A stretch of DNA of 64,000 nt from an uncultured Gammaproteobacteria bacterium (GCA_913060495.1 CAJXRP010000009.1:62001-126000); one strand, 5' to 3'; numbered from the stretch's first letter, positions 16,652-26,155 are shown. Translations and numbers: made by a program. The notes: a model not told the origin generated them from the sequence alone.

Positions 16652-18622
16652 ATGCCAATCGCCCGCAGCACCTATCAAAAAATGCGCACGCAGCTAATAG
16701 CCTTCTCGTTCATCCTCTTATCGATAGCCACGCTTAATCAGTCTCAAGCCCAGGATCAGGAATGGCGTACTTATGGAGGCGACCTCGCCAGTACCCGTTA
16801 TTCCCCGCTGGAGGCGATTAGTGGTGAAAATTTCAGTGCGTTAGAAGTAGCTTGGGAATTTGATACAAGTAGCTTTGGCCCTGGCCCGGAGTTTAACTTT
16901 CAATCAACACCCTTGATGGTTAATCGAACTATCTATACAACGGCAGGAAGCAGGCGAGATATTGTTGCTCTGGATGCGCGCACTGGTGAAATTCTCTGGA
17001 TGTTCCGGCTTGATGAGGGTGAGCGTGCAGCGAACGCCCCCCGTCGATTTTCAGGAAGAGGGTTAACATGGTGGGATGATGGCAGCGACAAGGGACGAAT
17101 CATTTATGTGACACCTGGCTATCAAATGATTGCATTAGATGCGGCGAGTGGAGAGCGCATCGAGGATTTTGGGCTTAATGGCATTGTAGACCTGAAACAG
17201 GAGTTCGATCAGGATTTGGATCTCATAACAGGTGAAGTAGGGCTCCACGCCGCGCCTATTGTTGCCAATGGCGTTGTCGTTATAGGCTCGGCGTTTCGTG
17301 CCGGAAGAATGCCAACTAGCCGAGAGAAACCAAAAGGCCATGTTCGCGGCTACGATGCGCGAACCGGCAATCGGCTCTGGATTTTTCATGCTATTCCCCA
17401 GGCCGGTGAGTATGGCAATGACACCTGGCTGAATAACTCCTGGTCCTATACCGGCTATGGCGGTTCCTGGGCGCAGATGACAATCGATGCTGAGCTGAAT
17501 ACGGTTTATCTGCCTACCGAAACTGCTACCGGCGATTCCTATGGTGGCCATCGCCACGGAGACAATCTATTTACCAACAGTATAGTGGCACTCGATCTCA
17601 CAAGTGGTGAGAGGAAATGGCATTTTCAGACTACACATCATGATGTGTGGGATTGGGATATTCCCTCTGCGCCAATGCTTCTGGACCTGACTATCAATGG
17701 AAAAACCAGCGCCGCTGTGGTGCAAACGGTGAAACAGGGTTACACCTTTGTGTTCGACCGAGTCACCGGAGAGCCTCTGTTTGACATTGAGGAAGTGCCG
17801 GTGCCTGCATCTGATATTCCCGGTGAACGACTTTCCCCTACTCAGCCTATTCCTGTGAAACCTCCACCATTCGCCCGCCAGGGGCTTAGCGAAGATGAGT
17901 TAATCAATTTTACGCCGCAGCTGAAAGCCAAGGCACGAGAGATACTGTCTCAGTACCGCTATGGCGACATCTATATGCCACCGTCTCTGGCTGAGGCCGA
18001 CGACGGTACCTTCGGTACACTGTTCATGCCTTCACAAACCGGTGGGGCCAACTGGCCCGGAGGCGCAGTCGATCCTGAAACCGGCATCATGTATATTTTT
18101 AGCAAGTCTGATGTGGGCCGAATGTCTATGAGTAATCGTCCGGACCGTTCCGACATGGACTATATCAACCTGCAACTTAGAACGGCGCCGCGATTAACTG
18201 TGGACGGTTTGCCCCTGATCAAACCACCCTATGGGCAGGTGGTGGCATTGGACTTGAACGAGGGTGAGAAACTTTGGGATGCTGTGCATGGTGAGACGCC
18301 GGATTCTATTCGCAATCACCCCGCACTGGCAGGTCTGAATATTCCCCGTACCGGGCAAGCCGGGCGAGTAGGTGTTCTGGTTACTAAAACACTTGTTATA
18401 GCCGGTGACGGCGGCAGCTATACAAATGCAGATGGCGAGCAGGAAGCCTTGCTGCGAGCCTATGACAAACTTAGCGGCGAACAACTAGGTAGCCTGGCAA
18501 TGCCGGCGCAACAGACTGGCAGCCCAATGACTTATGCGATCGATGGAGTACAGTATCTTGCGGTGGCGATCGCAGGTTCAGATGTGCCGGGTCAGTTGAG
18601 GGTTTACAGTTACGAGCCCTGA
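16652..18622 (+). CDS. Periplasmic PQQ-dependent dehydrogenase
   Basis: 656 residues with a signal peptide (SQAQ near residue 33). It is an eight-bladed quinoprotein propeller. It opens with W-R-T-Y-G-G-D-L-A-S-T-R-Y-S-P-L, typical of membrane-type glucose dehydrogenase relatives. It has tryptophan-docking repeats such as G-x-R-K-W-H-F-Q and G-E-K-L-W-D, and H-H-D-V-W-D-W-D-I, seen in sugar/alcohol quinoproteins. There is no C-terminal cytochrome c domain and no N-terminal membrane anchor, so it must pass electrons to a separate carrier. It oxidises an alcohol or sugar in the periplasm; substrate not deducible. No pqq biosynthesis genes are in the window. A later start at 16682 is possible. 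Confidence 0.88.
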   Translation: MPIARSTYQKMRTQLIAFSFILLSIATLNQSQAQDQEWRTYGGDLASTRYSPLEAISGENFSALEVAWEFDTSSFGPGPEFNFQSTPLMVNRTIYTTAGSRRDIVALDARTGEILWMFRLDEGERAANAPRRFSGRGLTWWDDGSDKGRIIYVTPGYQMIALDAASGERIEDFGLNGIVDLKQEFDQDLDLITGEVGLHAAPIVANGVVVIGSAFRAGRMPTSREKPKGHVRGYDARTGNRLWIFHAIPQAGEYGNDTWLNNSWSYTGYGGSWAQMTIDAELNTVYLPTETATGDSYGGHRHGDNLFTNSIVALDLTSGERKWHFQTTHHDVWDWDIPSAPMLLDLTINGKTSAAVVQTVKQGYTFVFDRVTGEPLFDIEEVPVPASDIPGERLSPTQPIPVKPPPFARQGLSEDELINFTPQLKAKAREILSQYRYGDIYMPPSLAEADDGTFGTLFMPSQTGGANWPGGAVDPETGIMYIFSKSDVGRMSMSNRPDRSDMDYINLQLRTAPRLTVDGLPLIKPPYGQVVALDLNEGEKLWDAVHGETPDSIRNHPALAGLNIPRTGQAGRVGVLVTKTLVIAGDGGSYTNADGEQEALLRAYDKLSGEQLGSLAMPAQQTGSPMTYAIDGVQYLAVAIAGSDVPGQLRVYSYEP

Positions 18623-18708
18623 TTCACTGGTTCTTTGAGTGCCGGCACTGTTGCACAATTTGTTGATATAAAGAATGTGTTGAGATAAAGAATGCACCGA
18701 GATAAAGA

Positions 18709-19515
18709 ATGAAACTATTTACAGTAATACCCTTACTCTGTTTTTTCGTTGCGGCGAGTGCACAGGAGAATACAAGGGAAAGTGAGAAAGAGATTCGCAT
18801 TCTGTCTGCGTATCACGGGCTTGATCCCTTGCCACCGCTAGCAACTCGATTATGTGGGTTGCCTCCGGCTAGGGGGCAGGATGGAATGCCCGTTACCTTT
18901 TCTGTGCAGATAGATAGTGCATCAATTTCTGCGGCTGCCTTTGCAGTTGAAACCAGCTCTGGTGAAATTGTTACTCCACTATGTGCAACGTTGCGACCTG
19001 CGATAGAGACGCTCGAGAAGCGCACGGTGCTTCTTATCGGGCCTTTTAGTGTTGGCGACTCACTGCCGAATAGTGTTGAGATTGTGGAACAGCTCGAGGA
19101 TGTCGATGGGAATTCGCTGGTCGGCTTGAAAATTGAAAAGGTGACGCTCCTCGCAGCTGGGCCCAGCCTCGTATTTGCCGAGCGCTTCGCTCCCGATACT
19201 TCAGGGCTTGAAGGGGAATGCCCGGCCGAAACCGCACAAGCAGTCCAGCTAACCTGGGAAGGCGGGGTTACCGGGCCGGCGGGCGCTGATCTTGGCGAGG
19301 CCCAGCGAACAGCCATATCGGTACTTCTTGAGAATGGAGATGCTGTACACCCACTTTTTCTCGCCGATGATGATCCGGACAATCATGTCATTGCCTGTAT
19401 CACCGAGACCAGTCCAGCAGTTTCGGTTAGCGTAACGGCGGGCTTCTTTCATGATCCGGGTGATGATGCCAATCCCGAGACCAGGATAGATGTGATTTCA
19501 AGAATGAGTGAGTAA
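18709..19515 (+). CDS. Exported protein of unknown function
   Basis: 268 residues with a signal peptide (FFVAASAQ, about 19). The rest reads as all-beta secretory protein, with paired cysteines (R-L-C-G-L-P-P, P-L-C-A-T-L, E-G-E-C-P-A-E, A-C-I-T-E-T) that could form disulfides, and no hydrolase motif that I recognise. The start codon is 87 bp after the PQQ dehydrogenase stop on the same strand. Two imperfect direct copies of 'gataaagaatg' stand just upstream (about 18667-18709). Because of its position it may be an accessory or binding partner of the dehydrogenase, but nothing in the sequence proves that. Confidence 0.6.
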   Translation: MKLFTVIPLLCFFVAASAQENTRESEKEIRILSAYHGLDPLPPLATRLCGLPPARGQDGMPVTFSVQIDSASISAAAFAVETSSGEIVTPLCATLRPAIETLEKRTVLLIGPFSVGDSLPNSVEIVEQLEDVDGNSLVGLKIEKVTLLAAGPSLVFAERFAPDTSGLEGECPAETAQAVQLTWEGGVTGPAGADLGEAQRTAISVLLENGDAVHPLFLADDDPDNHVIACITETSPAVSVSVTAGFFHDPGDDANPETRIDVISRMSE

Positions 19516-19615
19516 CCTTTTTTGAGATTGGCACATTACCCTTGAATAGCCAGAAGATGAAATAGAGGCAGGAACTAGCTTTGACTATGTTTATGTCTAA
19601 AAAAGGAAGCTCGAT

Positions 19616-20680
19616 ATGAAACATTGTTTCAAACAAATGTCTTTAATTGCACTGTCGCTTGTTGTTTGCTCTGGGGCTTGGGCTCAGCGATTGCTGCAGC
19701 CTGCTGAAAGCTGTCGTGATCACTCTGCATCTAGCATAGTGAGTTTCGCTGATGCAGTGCTGGACAAGGAAGTGCGTGAGGCGTTGTCAATCGGGCCACA
19801 AGATGCCCTGACTTGTGAACTAGCAGCACAATTAACAACACTGGATGCCTCCGGTGTAGGAGCGAGAAGATCGGTCTCAGGCTCGCCTGAATGGAATGAC
19901 CCTGAACATCTGTTTCATGACCTCTCCGGTATACAGAATCTCACAGGCCTAACCGACCTTGCGCTCAGGAATCGCGGTCTGTCCGATATTCGTCCGCTAG
20001 CCGGGCTTACCGATTTGATAAACCTGAATCTACATACAAACTGGATCTCTGATATCAGCCCATTGCGGGACTTGACGAAACTAGTGAGGCTGCGAATCGC
20101 CGAAAATCCCCTGAGCGATATCAGTGCCCTGAGTGAGCTTACAGAATTGAGAGTACTTCGCATGCACCGCCATGGCGACTTTATAGGTGGGCAAAACCCC
20201 AGGACGCATATGGGGGCGACAGGATTGCTGTTTACAAATGCCGTTACCGATATTAGTCCTCTGGCGAAACTCACCAAGCTAGTGGATCTTAATATTCATA
20301 CGCAAGACATAAGCGACCTGACACCATTGAGTGGTTTGACATCACTGATTGAGCTGCGACTGGCGGCCAACTCGTTCACCGACCTTAGTCCATTGCGCGG
20401 GCTCAGCACTCTTGAGTATCTAGAACTTACTGGCAATGACATAACCGATATAACGCCACTGAGTGGTCTGACAAACCTGATGCAGCTCGATCTTCGCTTC
20501 AATCCTGATTTAACTACTATTCAGGCGCTGTTTGAAAACCCCGGCATTGGGGCTGGAGATATCGTCGAGCTGAGACATACCAATGTGTCATGTGCAGATC
20601 AGGCGCGGCTAGCAGAAAAAGGGGTGGAAGTTCGTACCGAATTATTCTCTTCTTGCGCTACGGCTACCAGACAGAGATGA
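19616..20680 (+). CDS. Exported leucine-rich-repeat protein, twin of the protein at 10158
   Basis: 354 residues, exactly the length of its twin, with the same signal-peptide pattern (V-V-C-S-G-A-W-A-Q), the same Cys-bearing N-cap, the same repeats and the same C-terminal C-A-T-A-T-R-Q-R. From residue ~85 to the end the two proteins differ at only about twenty positions, including one run of more than forty identical residues around F-I-G-G-Q-N-P-R-T-H-M. The DNA of the twins differs at numerous silent positions, so this is not a recent copy or gene conversion. It lies between the unknown exported protein and a CapA-like gene. Function unknown, probably binding at the cell surface. Confidence 0.85.
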   Translation: MKHCFKQMSLIALSLVVCSGAWAQRLLQPAESCRDHSASSIVSFADAVLDKEVREALSIGPQDALTCELAAQLTTLDASGVGARRSVSGSPEWNDPEHLFHDLSGIQNLTGLTDLALRNRGLSDIRPLAGLTDLINLNLHTNWISDISPLRDLTKLVRLRIAENPLSDISALSELTELRVLRMHRHGDFIGGQNPRTHMGATGLLFTNAVTDISPLAKLTKLVDLNIHTQDISDLTPLSGLTSLIELRLAANSFTDLSPLRGLSTLEYLELTGNDITDITPLSGLTNLMQLDLRFNPDLTTIQALFENPGIGAGDIVELRHTNVSCADQARLAEKGVEVRTELFSSCATATRQR

Positions 20681-20728
20681 CCAGACAAAGCTATTAACAG
20701 CTGCCTGAAATGGCAGCCTGGGAACTTT

Positions 20729-22198
20729 ATGAAGGCCAATCAATTACAGCGTCGGCCAGGCCGAGTCGCCTCACATCTAGTGACACTTGTTCTCGCAGTA
20801 TCGAGTGGCCTTGCAATCAATCTATCGGCTCAGACCGAGTTGCCACCGCTTGCCGATAGAGATCGGGCAATGACCATGCCGGGAGAATTCGTTCTCGCAA
20901 GTGTAGGTGACTTGATGATACGCCGCCCAGCATCCCAGCTCGCCGACCCCGAAGTGCAGGCAGTCTTTGACTTGATAAGAAATGCCGATCTTGCCGTGGC
21001 AAACATGGAGGGTGAGTTGGCGAATCTGCGAAAATTCAATGGCCCCCTCAATGGTTTTGTAGGCAGTCATGAGGTCGCAGCCGATCTCAAATTGATGGGA
21101 TTCGACATGGTCAATCGCGCCCAGAACCATCTCTTAGATAGTGAGTTCGAGGGCATGTTTTCGACGAACGCTTTGTTAGACGAAGCAGGCATTGTCCATG
21201 CTGGAAGTGGGAGAAACCTGCAAGAAGCGGCCGCACCGGCTTTTCTCGAATTGGCAAAGGGGCGCGCAGCCTTAGTGGGCGCGCATGCCCCCATCTTTCC
21301 AGAACACTATCGACTTGCGGCAACCGCTCGTAACGGGAACCTGGGGGGAAGACCCGGCCTCAACATGCTCAATTATTCAGAGACTATTTTGGTATCCCAG
21401 CAGCAGTACGATGCACTGCAGCAAGTTCGCCGGGGATTCCTGGAATACCGCGACAACTATGACAATCCGCGCCCCGTAGCCAGTGCTTCCCCCGATACGG
21501 GTATAAGCATTCCTGCCTCGAGTTCCGGACGCAATGACCCCAGGTATCGAGTAACTCGAGGCGATGAAACTCCAGGCACAGTTGCCTATACCTTAAATGG
21601 CAATGACGTGGATCGCATGCTCAGGAATATTCGCAATGCCCGCCAGCTAGGAGATTTCGTTACTGCCGCCGCTCACATCCATCAGAGTGAGTCGGTCGTT
21701 GAGTTTCAGCATTTGAGCACGCGCCCGCCGCAGTTCTATGTAGATCTGGCGCATCAGGCTATCGATGCAGGGGCCGATGCTTTTGTTGGCACGGGAGTGC
21801 AAACACTACGCGGCATTGAAATCTACGAAGGCAAACCGATTTTCTATGGTCTGGGTGAGTTTTTTCGGGAAGCACAGTGGGAATTGGAGCTGGTTTTCGG
21901 TGCTGTCGATGCAGACCCACAAAGAAGATTGCAGCAGTTCTCCCGAAATTTTGGCGGATCCACCCAGTCTTTGGAAAGCGTGGTTGCAGTCAGCCATTAT
22001 GAAGACGGTGCTCTACGAGAGGTGCGGCTTTACCCGATAGAGCTGGGGATAAACGGCCCTGACTCAAAGCTTGGTATTCCGCGGATGGCCAAAGAGAGTC
22101 ATGCCCAATTAATTCTGGAACGTGTTGCGCGCTTGTCGGATCAATGGGGAACTACCATCGAGGTCGAAGGGAGTGTAGGTGTAATCCGTGTCGAATAA
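20729..22198 (+). CDS. CapA/PgsA-family exported metallophosphatase-like protein
   Basis: 489 residues. A basic start and hydrophobic segment form a signal peptide or anchor (to ~33). The CapA fold is marked by S-V-G-D-L-M-I (metal Asp), A-N-M-E-G-E-L, N-R-A-Q-N-H-L-L-D, A-A-H-I-H-Q-S-E and G-T-G-V-Q-T-L-R-G-I-E-I-Y-x-G-K-P-I-F-Y-G-L-G. These are the usual calcineurin-like blocks, with H-I-H where the family often has H-W-G. Family members act in poly-gamma-glutamate capsule formation or as related phosphoesterases. No capB/capC partner is present here, so a capsule role is doubtful; a periplasmic phosphoesterase is equally possible. Confidence 0.78.
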   Translation: MKANQLQRRPGRVASHLVTLVLAVSSGLAINLSAQTELPPLADRDRAMTMPGEFVLASVGDLMIRRPASQLADPEVQAVFDLIRNADLAVANMEGELANLRKFNGPLNGFVGSHEVAADLKLMGFDMVNRAQNHLLDSEFEGMFSTNALLDEAGIVHAGSGRNLQEAAAPAFLELAKGRAALVGAHAPIFPEHYRLAATARNGNLGGRPGLNMLNYSETILVSQQQYDALQQVRRGFLEYRDNYDNPRPVASASPDTGISIPASSSGRNDPRYRVTRGDETPGTVAYTLNGNDVDRMLRNIRNARQLGDFVTAAAHIHQSESVVEFQHLSTRPPQFYVDLAHQAIDAGADAFVGTGVQTLRGIEIYEGKPIFYGLGEFFREAQWELELVFGAVDADPQRRLQQFSRNFGGSTQSLESVVAVSHYEDGALREVRLYPIELGINGPDSKLGIPRMAKESHAQLILERVARLSDQWGTTIEVEGSVGVIRVE

Positions 22199-22235
22199 TA
22201 CAGCCTCTTGTCAGCGTAAACCGAGCATTTCAATT

Positions 22236-23276
22236 ATGCCAAAACTGAACCCTATCCAACTCCATCAGCTAGTAGCGCTAATGTTCTCGCTGTTGTTTTC
22301 TGTTGCAGCATTCTCCCAGGTCACGGATGCCCGTTTCACCCCCAGCGATGAGTACGGCATCGACGAGGCTTTCTTCAAACTGCCGCCGGGTAGAACCATC
22401 GGTGCCACCTCAGGTCTGGGAATTCACCCGGATGGTTCGTCTTTCTGGGTCTTTGATCGCTGCAGCGGCGAAGATTGCCGAGGCTCAGATCTTGCCCCAA
22501 TTATGAAGTTCGACCGTGACGGCAATCATCTTCTCAGTTTCGGTGCAAACCTGTTTCAACGCCCCCATGGCTTGAGTGTAGACAGAGATGGCAATGTTTG
22601 GGTAACAGATGATGTTGGCTCACGTGACATCGATACCGAGAGCGAAGCCAAGGGGCATCAGGTCTTCAAGTTCAGCCCCGAAGGTGAACTGCTCATGACT
22701 CTGGGCAAACCCGGTATCCCAGGCGACGGCCCAGACACATTCAATATGCCATCGGCAGTAGTCGTTGCGCCTAATGGCGACATATTCGTTGGTGACGGGC
22801 ATGGCCCTCGATCCAACGCCAGGATCGTGAAGTTTACGTCTCGTGGTGACTATCTCATGACATGGGGGTCGTTCGGCGAAGGCCCGCATCAATTTCATAC
22901 GCCCCACGCACTGGCTATGGATTCCGCTGGCAGGTTATTTGTTGGCGATCGCGGTAACAAGCGAGTACTTATTTTCGATCAGTCCGGCAATTTTCTTGAC
23001 GAGTGGACGCAATTTGGTCGACCTAGCGGCATGTACATCGATGACAATGACCTGCTGTATGTCGCCGACTCCTCATCTTCAAACACAGCACAATCTAATC
23101 CCGGTTTTGAAGAAGGCATTCGCGTCGGGAATGTGACAGATGGCCGTGTGCTGTTTTTTATTCAGGACCCCGATGCAAGCGGGAGTCAGGAGGGTGTGGT
23201 TGCGGACAGTGATGGGAATATCTATGGCTCACTCACAGCAGGCATGGCTTTGCGAAAATATTCACTCTCAGAGTGA
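22236..23276 (+). CDS. Exported NHL beta-propeller, PAL-like, second copy
   Basis: About 346 residues from the ATG at 22236, which opens a good signal peptide ending at AAFSQ. The longer frame starting at 22188 overlaps the CapA stop and adds an implausible leader. It shares with the 13931 protein the segments R-P-H-G-L-S-V-D, G-H-Q-V-F-K-F, T-P-H-A-L-A-M-D and G-D-R-G-N-K-R-V. The third PAL zinc position is also lost (S-Q-E-G-V). The paralogues are clearly more diverged than the LRR twins. It may be translated together with the upstream CapA-like gene. Role unknown; PAL-type lyase or lactonase activity is possible by family. Confidence 0.7.
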   Translation: MPKLNPIQLHQLVALMFSLLFSVAAFSQVTDARFTPSDEYGIDEAFFKLPPGRTIGATSGLGIHPDGSSFWVFDRCSGEDCRGSDLAPIMKFDRDGNHLLSFGANLFQRPHGLSVDRDGNVWVTDDVGSRDIDTESEAKGHQVFKFSPEGELLMTLGKPGIPGDGPDTFNMPSAVVVAPNGDIFVGDGHGPRSNARIVKFTSRGDYLMTWGSFGEGPHQFHTPHALAMDSAGRLFVGDRGNKRVLIFDQSGNFLDEWTQFGRPSGMYIDDNDLLYVADSSSSNTAQSNPGFEEGIRVGNVTDGRVLFFIQDPDASGSQEGVVADSDGNIYGSLTAGMALRKYSLSE

Positions 23277-23399
23277 TCGAAAGTAGGGGGCACAGCTAGC
23301 TTAGCTAACCAAAGGAGACGGATTTGCCAACTTCGCTGGATAAACAAGCACCTCGAGGTGTAACCAACAAAATGAAAGGAAAAAAATGGAAGGACGAAA

Positions 23400-24368
23400 A
23401 TGAAAATGAAAATGAAAGTTAACAGGCTCCGTACAATTTTATCATTCGCTGCAACGGCACTCTCTTTATCCGTTGCTAGCAGCCTCGCTTATGGACAGGG
23501 CAATTTCGCCGGTGTGGAACTCTCCATTACTCCCGTCGCCGGCAACGTCTACATGGTGCAGCGCCCGGGTGGCGGTGGCAACATCGGTGTTCAGGTAGGT
23601 CCAGATGGCGTGCTTTTAGTGGATTCCTTGTTTGCTCCGCTTGCGGATAAGTTGGTTGCAGCGGTAAAGCAGGTAACCGATGAGGAAATTCGGTTTCTGG
23701 TGAACACCCATATTCATATAGATCATGTGGGAGGTAATGAAAATCTGGCCGAGATGGGTGTGCTGATCTTTGCTCATGACAATACGCGCCTGCGCTTCTT
23801 CGAACAGAGAAGTCGTTTCCCCAGAGCTGGGGGCAGTTTCGTTCCTCAACAGCCCGCTGCAGCAAGGCCTCTAATCACTTTCAACGACACTATGAGCTTC
23901 CATCTCAATGGCGAAGAGGTTCGTGCTTTTCTGGCCCCTCCGGCTCACACAGACGGAGATAGCTTCGTCTACTTTTCCGAATCTGACGTGCTTCACCTTG
24001 GTGATGTCTACCGCACCACCAGCTATCCTATTATCGATGTCTACAACGGGGGTAGCCTCAGAGGCACAATCGCGGCGATGGATAAGGCAATCGATCTAGC
24101 CGGCCCGAATACAAAAGTTATACCGGGTCATGGTCTTGAAGTGGTAGGTCGTGACGAAATGATAGAATTTCGCGACATGATTCTCGATATTCAAGGCCAA
24201 GTGCTCACCATGATACGCGAGGGTAAGAAACTGGACGAGGTGATGGCAGCACAGCCGACTGCTGCCTATGATGCCAAGTGGACCGATGACCCAGGTTGGG
24301 GCCCGCAAGATTTTGTGCCTGTCGTCTATTATGAGCTGGGTGGTTCCGGCCGCTTGGCCGACCGTTAA
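23400..24368 (+). CDS. Exported MBL-fold metallohydrolase
   Basis: 322 residues with a signal peptide (SSLAYGQ, about 33). The zinc motif is H-I-H-I-D-H (His104, His106, Asp108, His109). The third His is in P-P-A-H-T-D-G-D, the bridging Asp in L-H-L-G-D-V-Y and the last His in I-P-G-H-G. The layout resembles the MBL proteins that accompany quinoproteins and the B3-like lactamase relatives rather than glyoxalase II. It lies in the exported-protein island, 120 bp after the NHL gene, with an A/G-rich ribosome site ahead of a MKMKMK start. Substrate unknown: beta-lactam, lactone or other ester are all possible. Confidence 0.8.
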   Translation: MKMKMKVNRLRTILSFAATALSLSVASSLAYGQGNFAGVELSITPVAGNVYMVQRPGGGGNIGVQVGPDGVLLVDSLFAPLADKLVAAVKQVTDEEIRFLVNTHIHIDHVGGNENLAEMGVLIFAHDNTRLRFFEQRSRFPRAGGSFVPQQPAAARPLITFNDTMSFHLNGEEVRAFLAPPAHTDGDSFVYFSESDVLHLGDVYRTTSYPIIDVYNGGSLRGTIAAMDKAIDLAGPNTKVIPGHGLEVVGRDEMIEFRDMILDIQGQVLTMIREGKKLDEVMAAQPTAAYDAKWTDDPGWGPQDFVPVVYYELGGSGRLADR

Positions 24369-24412
24369 TACTCTTTGTCGAACGACTGCTAACAGAGCCT
24401 TTGGTAAAAATT

Positions 24413-26098
24413 ATGAGTGATAAGAAGCCTGAGAAGAAAACCAAGAACAAGTCGAACTGGTATTTGCCGCCTTTGAAACGCCGGGACTTTCTGCGCGGCA
24501 GCGCGGGGGGTATGGCAGGGGCATGGTTATCCGCCTGGCCCTGGCAACAACTCTCTGCACAGCAAGACCTGAATCCTGTAACCGACGATTGGGATGCGGG
24601 GATCGTACGGCATCTATTGCCTGCAGTGAACGAATCGCAGTTTCTGATAAAGACTTCATTCACCAGGGCCCTCAGGGAAACACCCCGGCTGCGGATCCAA
24701 AATGGCGGCAGCGGCAGATTTATCGAAGGTTATTTGAACGACACCAGCGGTGAGTTTTGGCAGTTCTATGCTACCGAGCTAGAAGCCGATACCGAGTATC
24801 AATTGTCTCTACAAGACAGTACCGGCAACGCCTTGTGCGAGCCGTGGCCCTTATCAACTTTCCCGTCGCCGCAGCAGAACCCTGAACGGGTTCGAGTGCT
24901 ATTTTATACCTGTGCCGGGGGTCCCGAAGGGGAGTATTTTGGTATTAATGACAGGCGCGGGAATCTGCCGATCGCTATACGCCAAAGACTGTTGAGAAGA
25001 GGGCTGTCATTTTCACCCCAGGCGGCGGTAGCCAATGGCGATCATATCTATTGGGATCTTCATACCTGGCAGGGCGATCAAGCCGGAGAATTGAGTCCAG
25101 CCGGACAACAATCAAACTTCGATTTTGCAGCCAGGGTAATGGGTGGCAGCAATGAGGAGGCCATGAAGCTCGCCGCGGGCCCTCAGATAGCGCCGCTGTA
25201 TGGCACAGCCTTTAGATCAACGCCTGTGTACTTTCTGCAGGATGATCATGATCACTGGGAGAATGATTCGCCGCTTACCTATCCAGTTCCCTGGTTTCAA
25301 TTGCAGCTTGCGCGGACTACTCAGCAGCTGTACTACCCCGAGTTTCTTCCCGATGCCACACGCTCACCAGGGCTGCCTTATTCCACCAGCTCAGCGCGTG
25401 GCGAGCTTTCCGAGAGTTTCGGCACAATGCGTTATGGTCAGTTGCTAGAAGTGTTGCTCTATGATGTGCGTCGCACAATGAGTGTTGGCGAACTCAATGG
25501 AGTTTTCCTCGACAGCAATGTTGAGAACTGGCTAGTTCAGCGTACAGAATCAAAAGACACTCGTCATCTGGTCCATGTGCCGTCCAATCCGCCGGGGTGG
25601 ACAGCCGGCAAGTGGGGCGAGTGGTATCCCGATATGTTGCATCCGGAGACAGGTCAATTTACTACCCAGATTCCCAAGCCTCATTGGCAACAAGGTTGGC
25701 TGAATCAGCATGACCGCATCATGCAGTCATTGGCAGATATGAAGCACCGAAACCCACTAGTCATCGCCGGAGATCTTCATGCCACCGGTGTTGGCACGAT
25801 GTATGGCGCTGGCAATCTGGATTTCAGTGACAACCCCATTACCAATATTCTCTGTGGGCCTGTTGGCACATCGATTCGCGGGTTTCCCTCGGTGGTGCGC
25901 GGTGTGTCCGCAGCGCCGTCGCAATATTTGGATTTTCAGGAGCAAGTACCGCCTATCGAAGAACATGGCTTTACCATTGTAGATTTCGAACAAGACCGAA
26001 TCGTAGCGAAGCTATTTAAATGGGATGTAAAGAGTCAGCCGGTGGATGCTATTGATACACTAGAGCCTTATCACACAGTTGAGTTAGATCGACCTTGA
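24413..26098 (+). CDS. Tat-exported PhoD-like alkaline phosphatase family protein
   Basis: About 561 residues from the ATG at 24413; a TTG twelve bases earlier is less likely. A twin-arginine signal K-R-R-D-F-L-R-G at about 25-32 is followed by a short hydrophobic region, so it should be exported folded with metals. The body has N-G-D-H-I-Y-W-D, L-Q-D-D-H-D-H-W-E-N-D and I-A-G-D-L-H-A-T-G, which match metal-binding blocks of PhoD-type metallophosphatases. PhoD itself is a phosphodiesterase or alkaline phosphatase. Whether this divergent member hydrolyses phosphate esters is inference. It closes the island of exported enzymes. Confidence 0.78.
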   Translation: MSDKKPEKKTKNKSNWYLPPLKRRDFLRGSAGGMAGAWLSAWPWQQLSAQQDLNPVTDDWDAGIVRHLLPAVNESQFLIKTSFTRALRETPRLRIQNGGSGRFIEGYLNDTSGEFWQFYATELEADTEYQLSLQDSTGNALCEPWPLSTFPSPQQNPERVRVLFYTCAGGPEGEYFGINDRRGNLPIAIRQRLLRRGLSFSPQAAVANGDHIYWDLHTWQGDQAGELSPAGQQSNFDFAARVMGGSNEEAMKLAAGPQIAPLYGTAFRSTPVYFLQDDHDHWENDSPLTYPVPWFQLQLARTTQQLYYPEFLPDATRSPGLPYSTSSARGELSESFGTMRYGQLLEVLLYDVRRTMSVGELNGVFLDSNVENWLVQRTESKDTRHLVHVPSNPPGWTAGKWGEWYPDMLHPETGQFTTQIPKPHWQQGWLNQHDRIMQSLADMKHRNPLVIAGDLHATGVGTMYGAGNLDFSDNPITNILCGPVGTSIRGFPSVVRGVSAAPSQYLDFQEQVPPIEEHGFTIVDFEQDRIVAKLFKWDVKSQPVDAIDTLEPYHTVELDRP

Positions 26099-26100
26099 TG

Positions 26101-26155
26101 CATAGTTAGATCATAGTTAGGTATTAGTTAGGTATTGGTTAGATATTAGTTAGAT
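26101..26155. repeat. Five tandem copies of an 11-bp unit
   Basis: Five consecutive 11-mers of the form (C/A)(A/T)T(A/G)GTTAG(A/G)T: CATAGTTAGAT, CATAGTTAGGT, ATTAGTTAGGT, ATTGGTTAGAT, ATTAGTTAGAT. They begin three bases after the PhoD-like stop and end about 57 bp before the nitronate monooxygenase start. The 11-bp period is close to one helical turn, so the copies face the same side of the DNA. A binding array or slippage-prone spacer are both possible. Confidence 0.85.

Noticed and set aside
22188-22235. Earlier start for the second NHL gene
   Set aside because: It would overlap the CapA-like stop and place sixteen polar residues before a normal signal peptide.
26101-26155. CRISPR array
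   Set aside because: The units are 11 bp, directly abutting, with no spacers and no cas genes.
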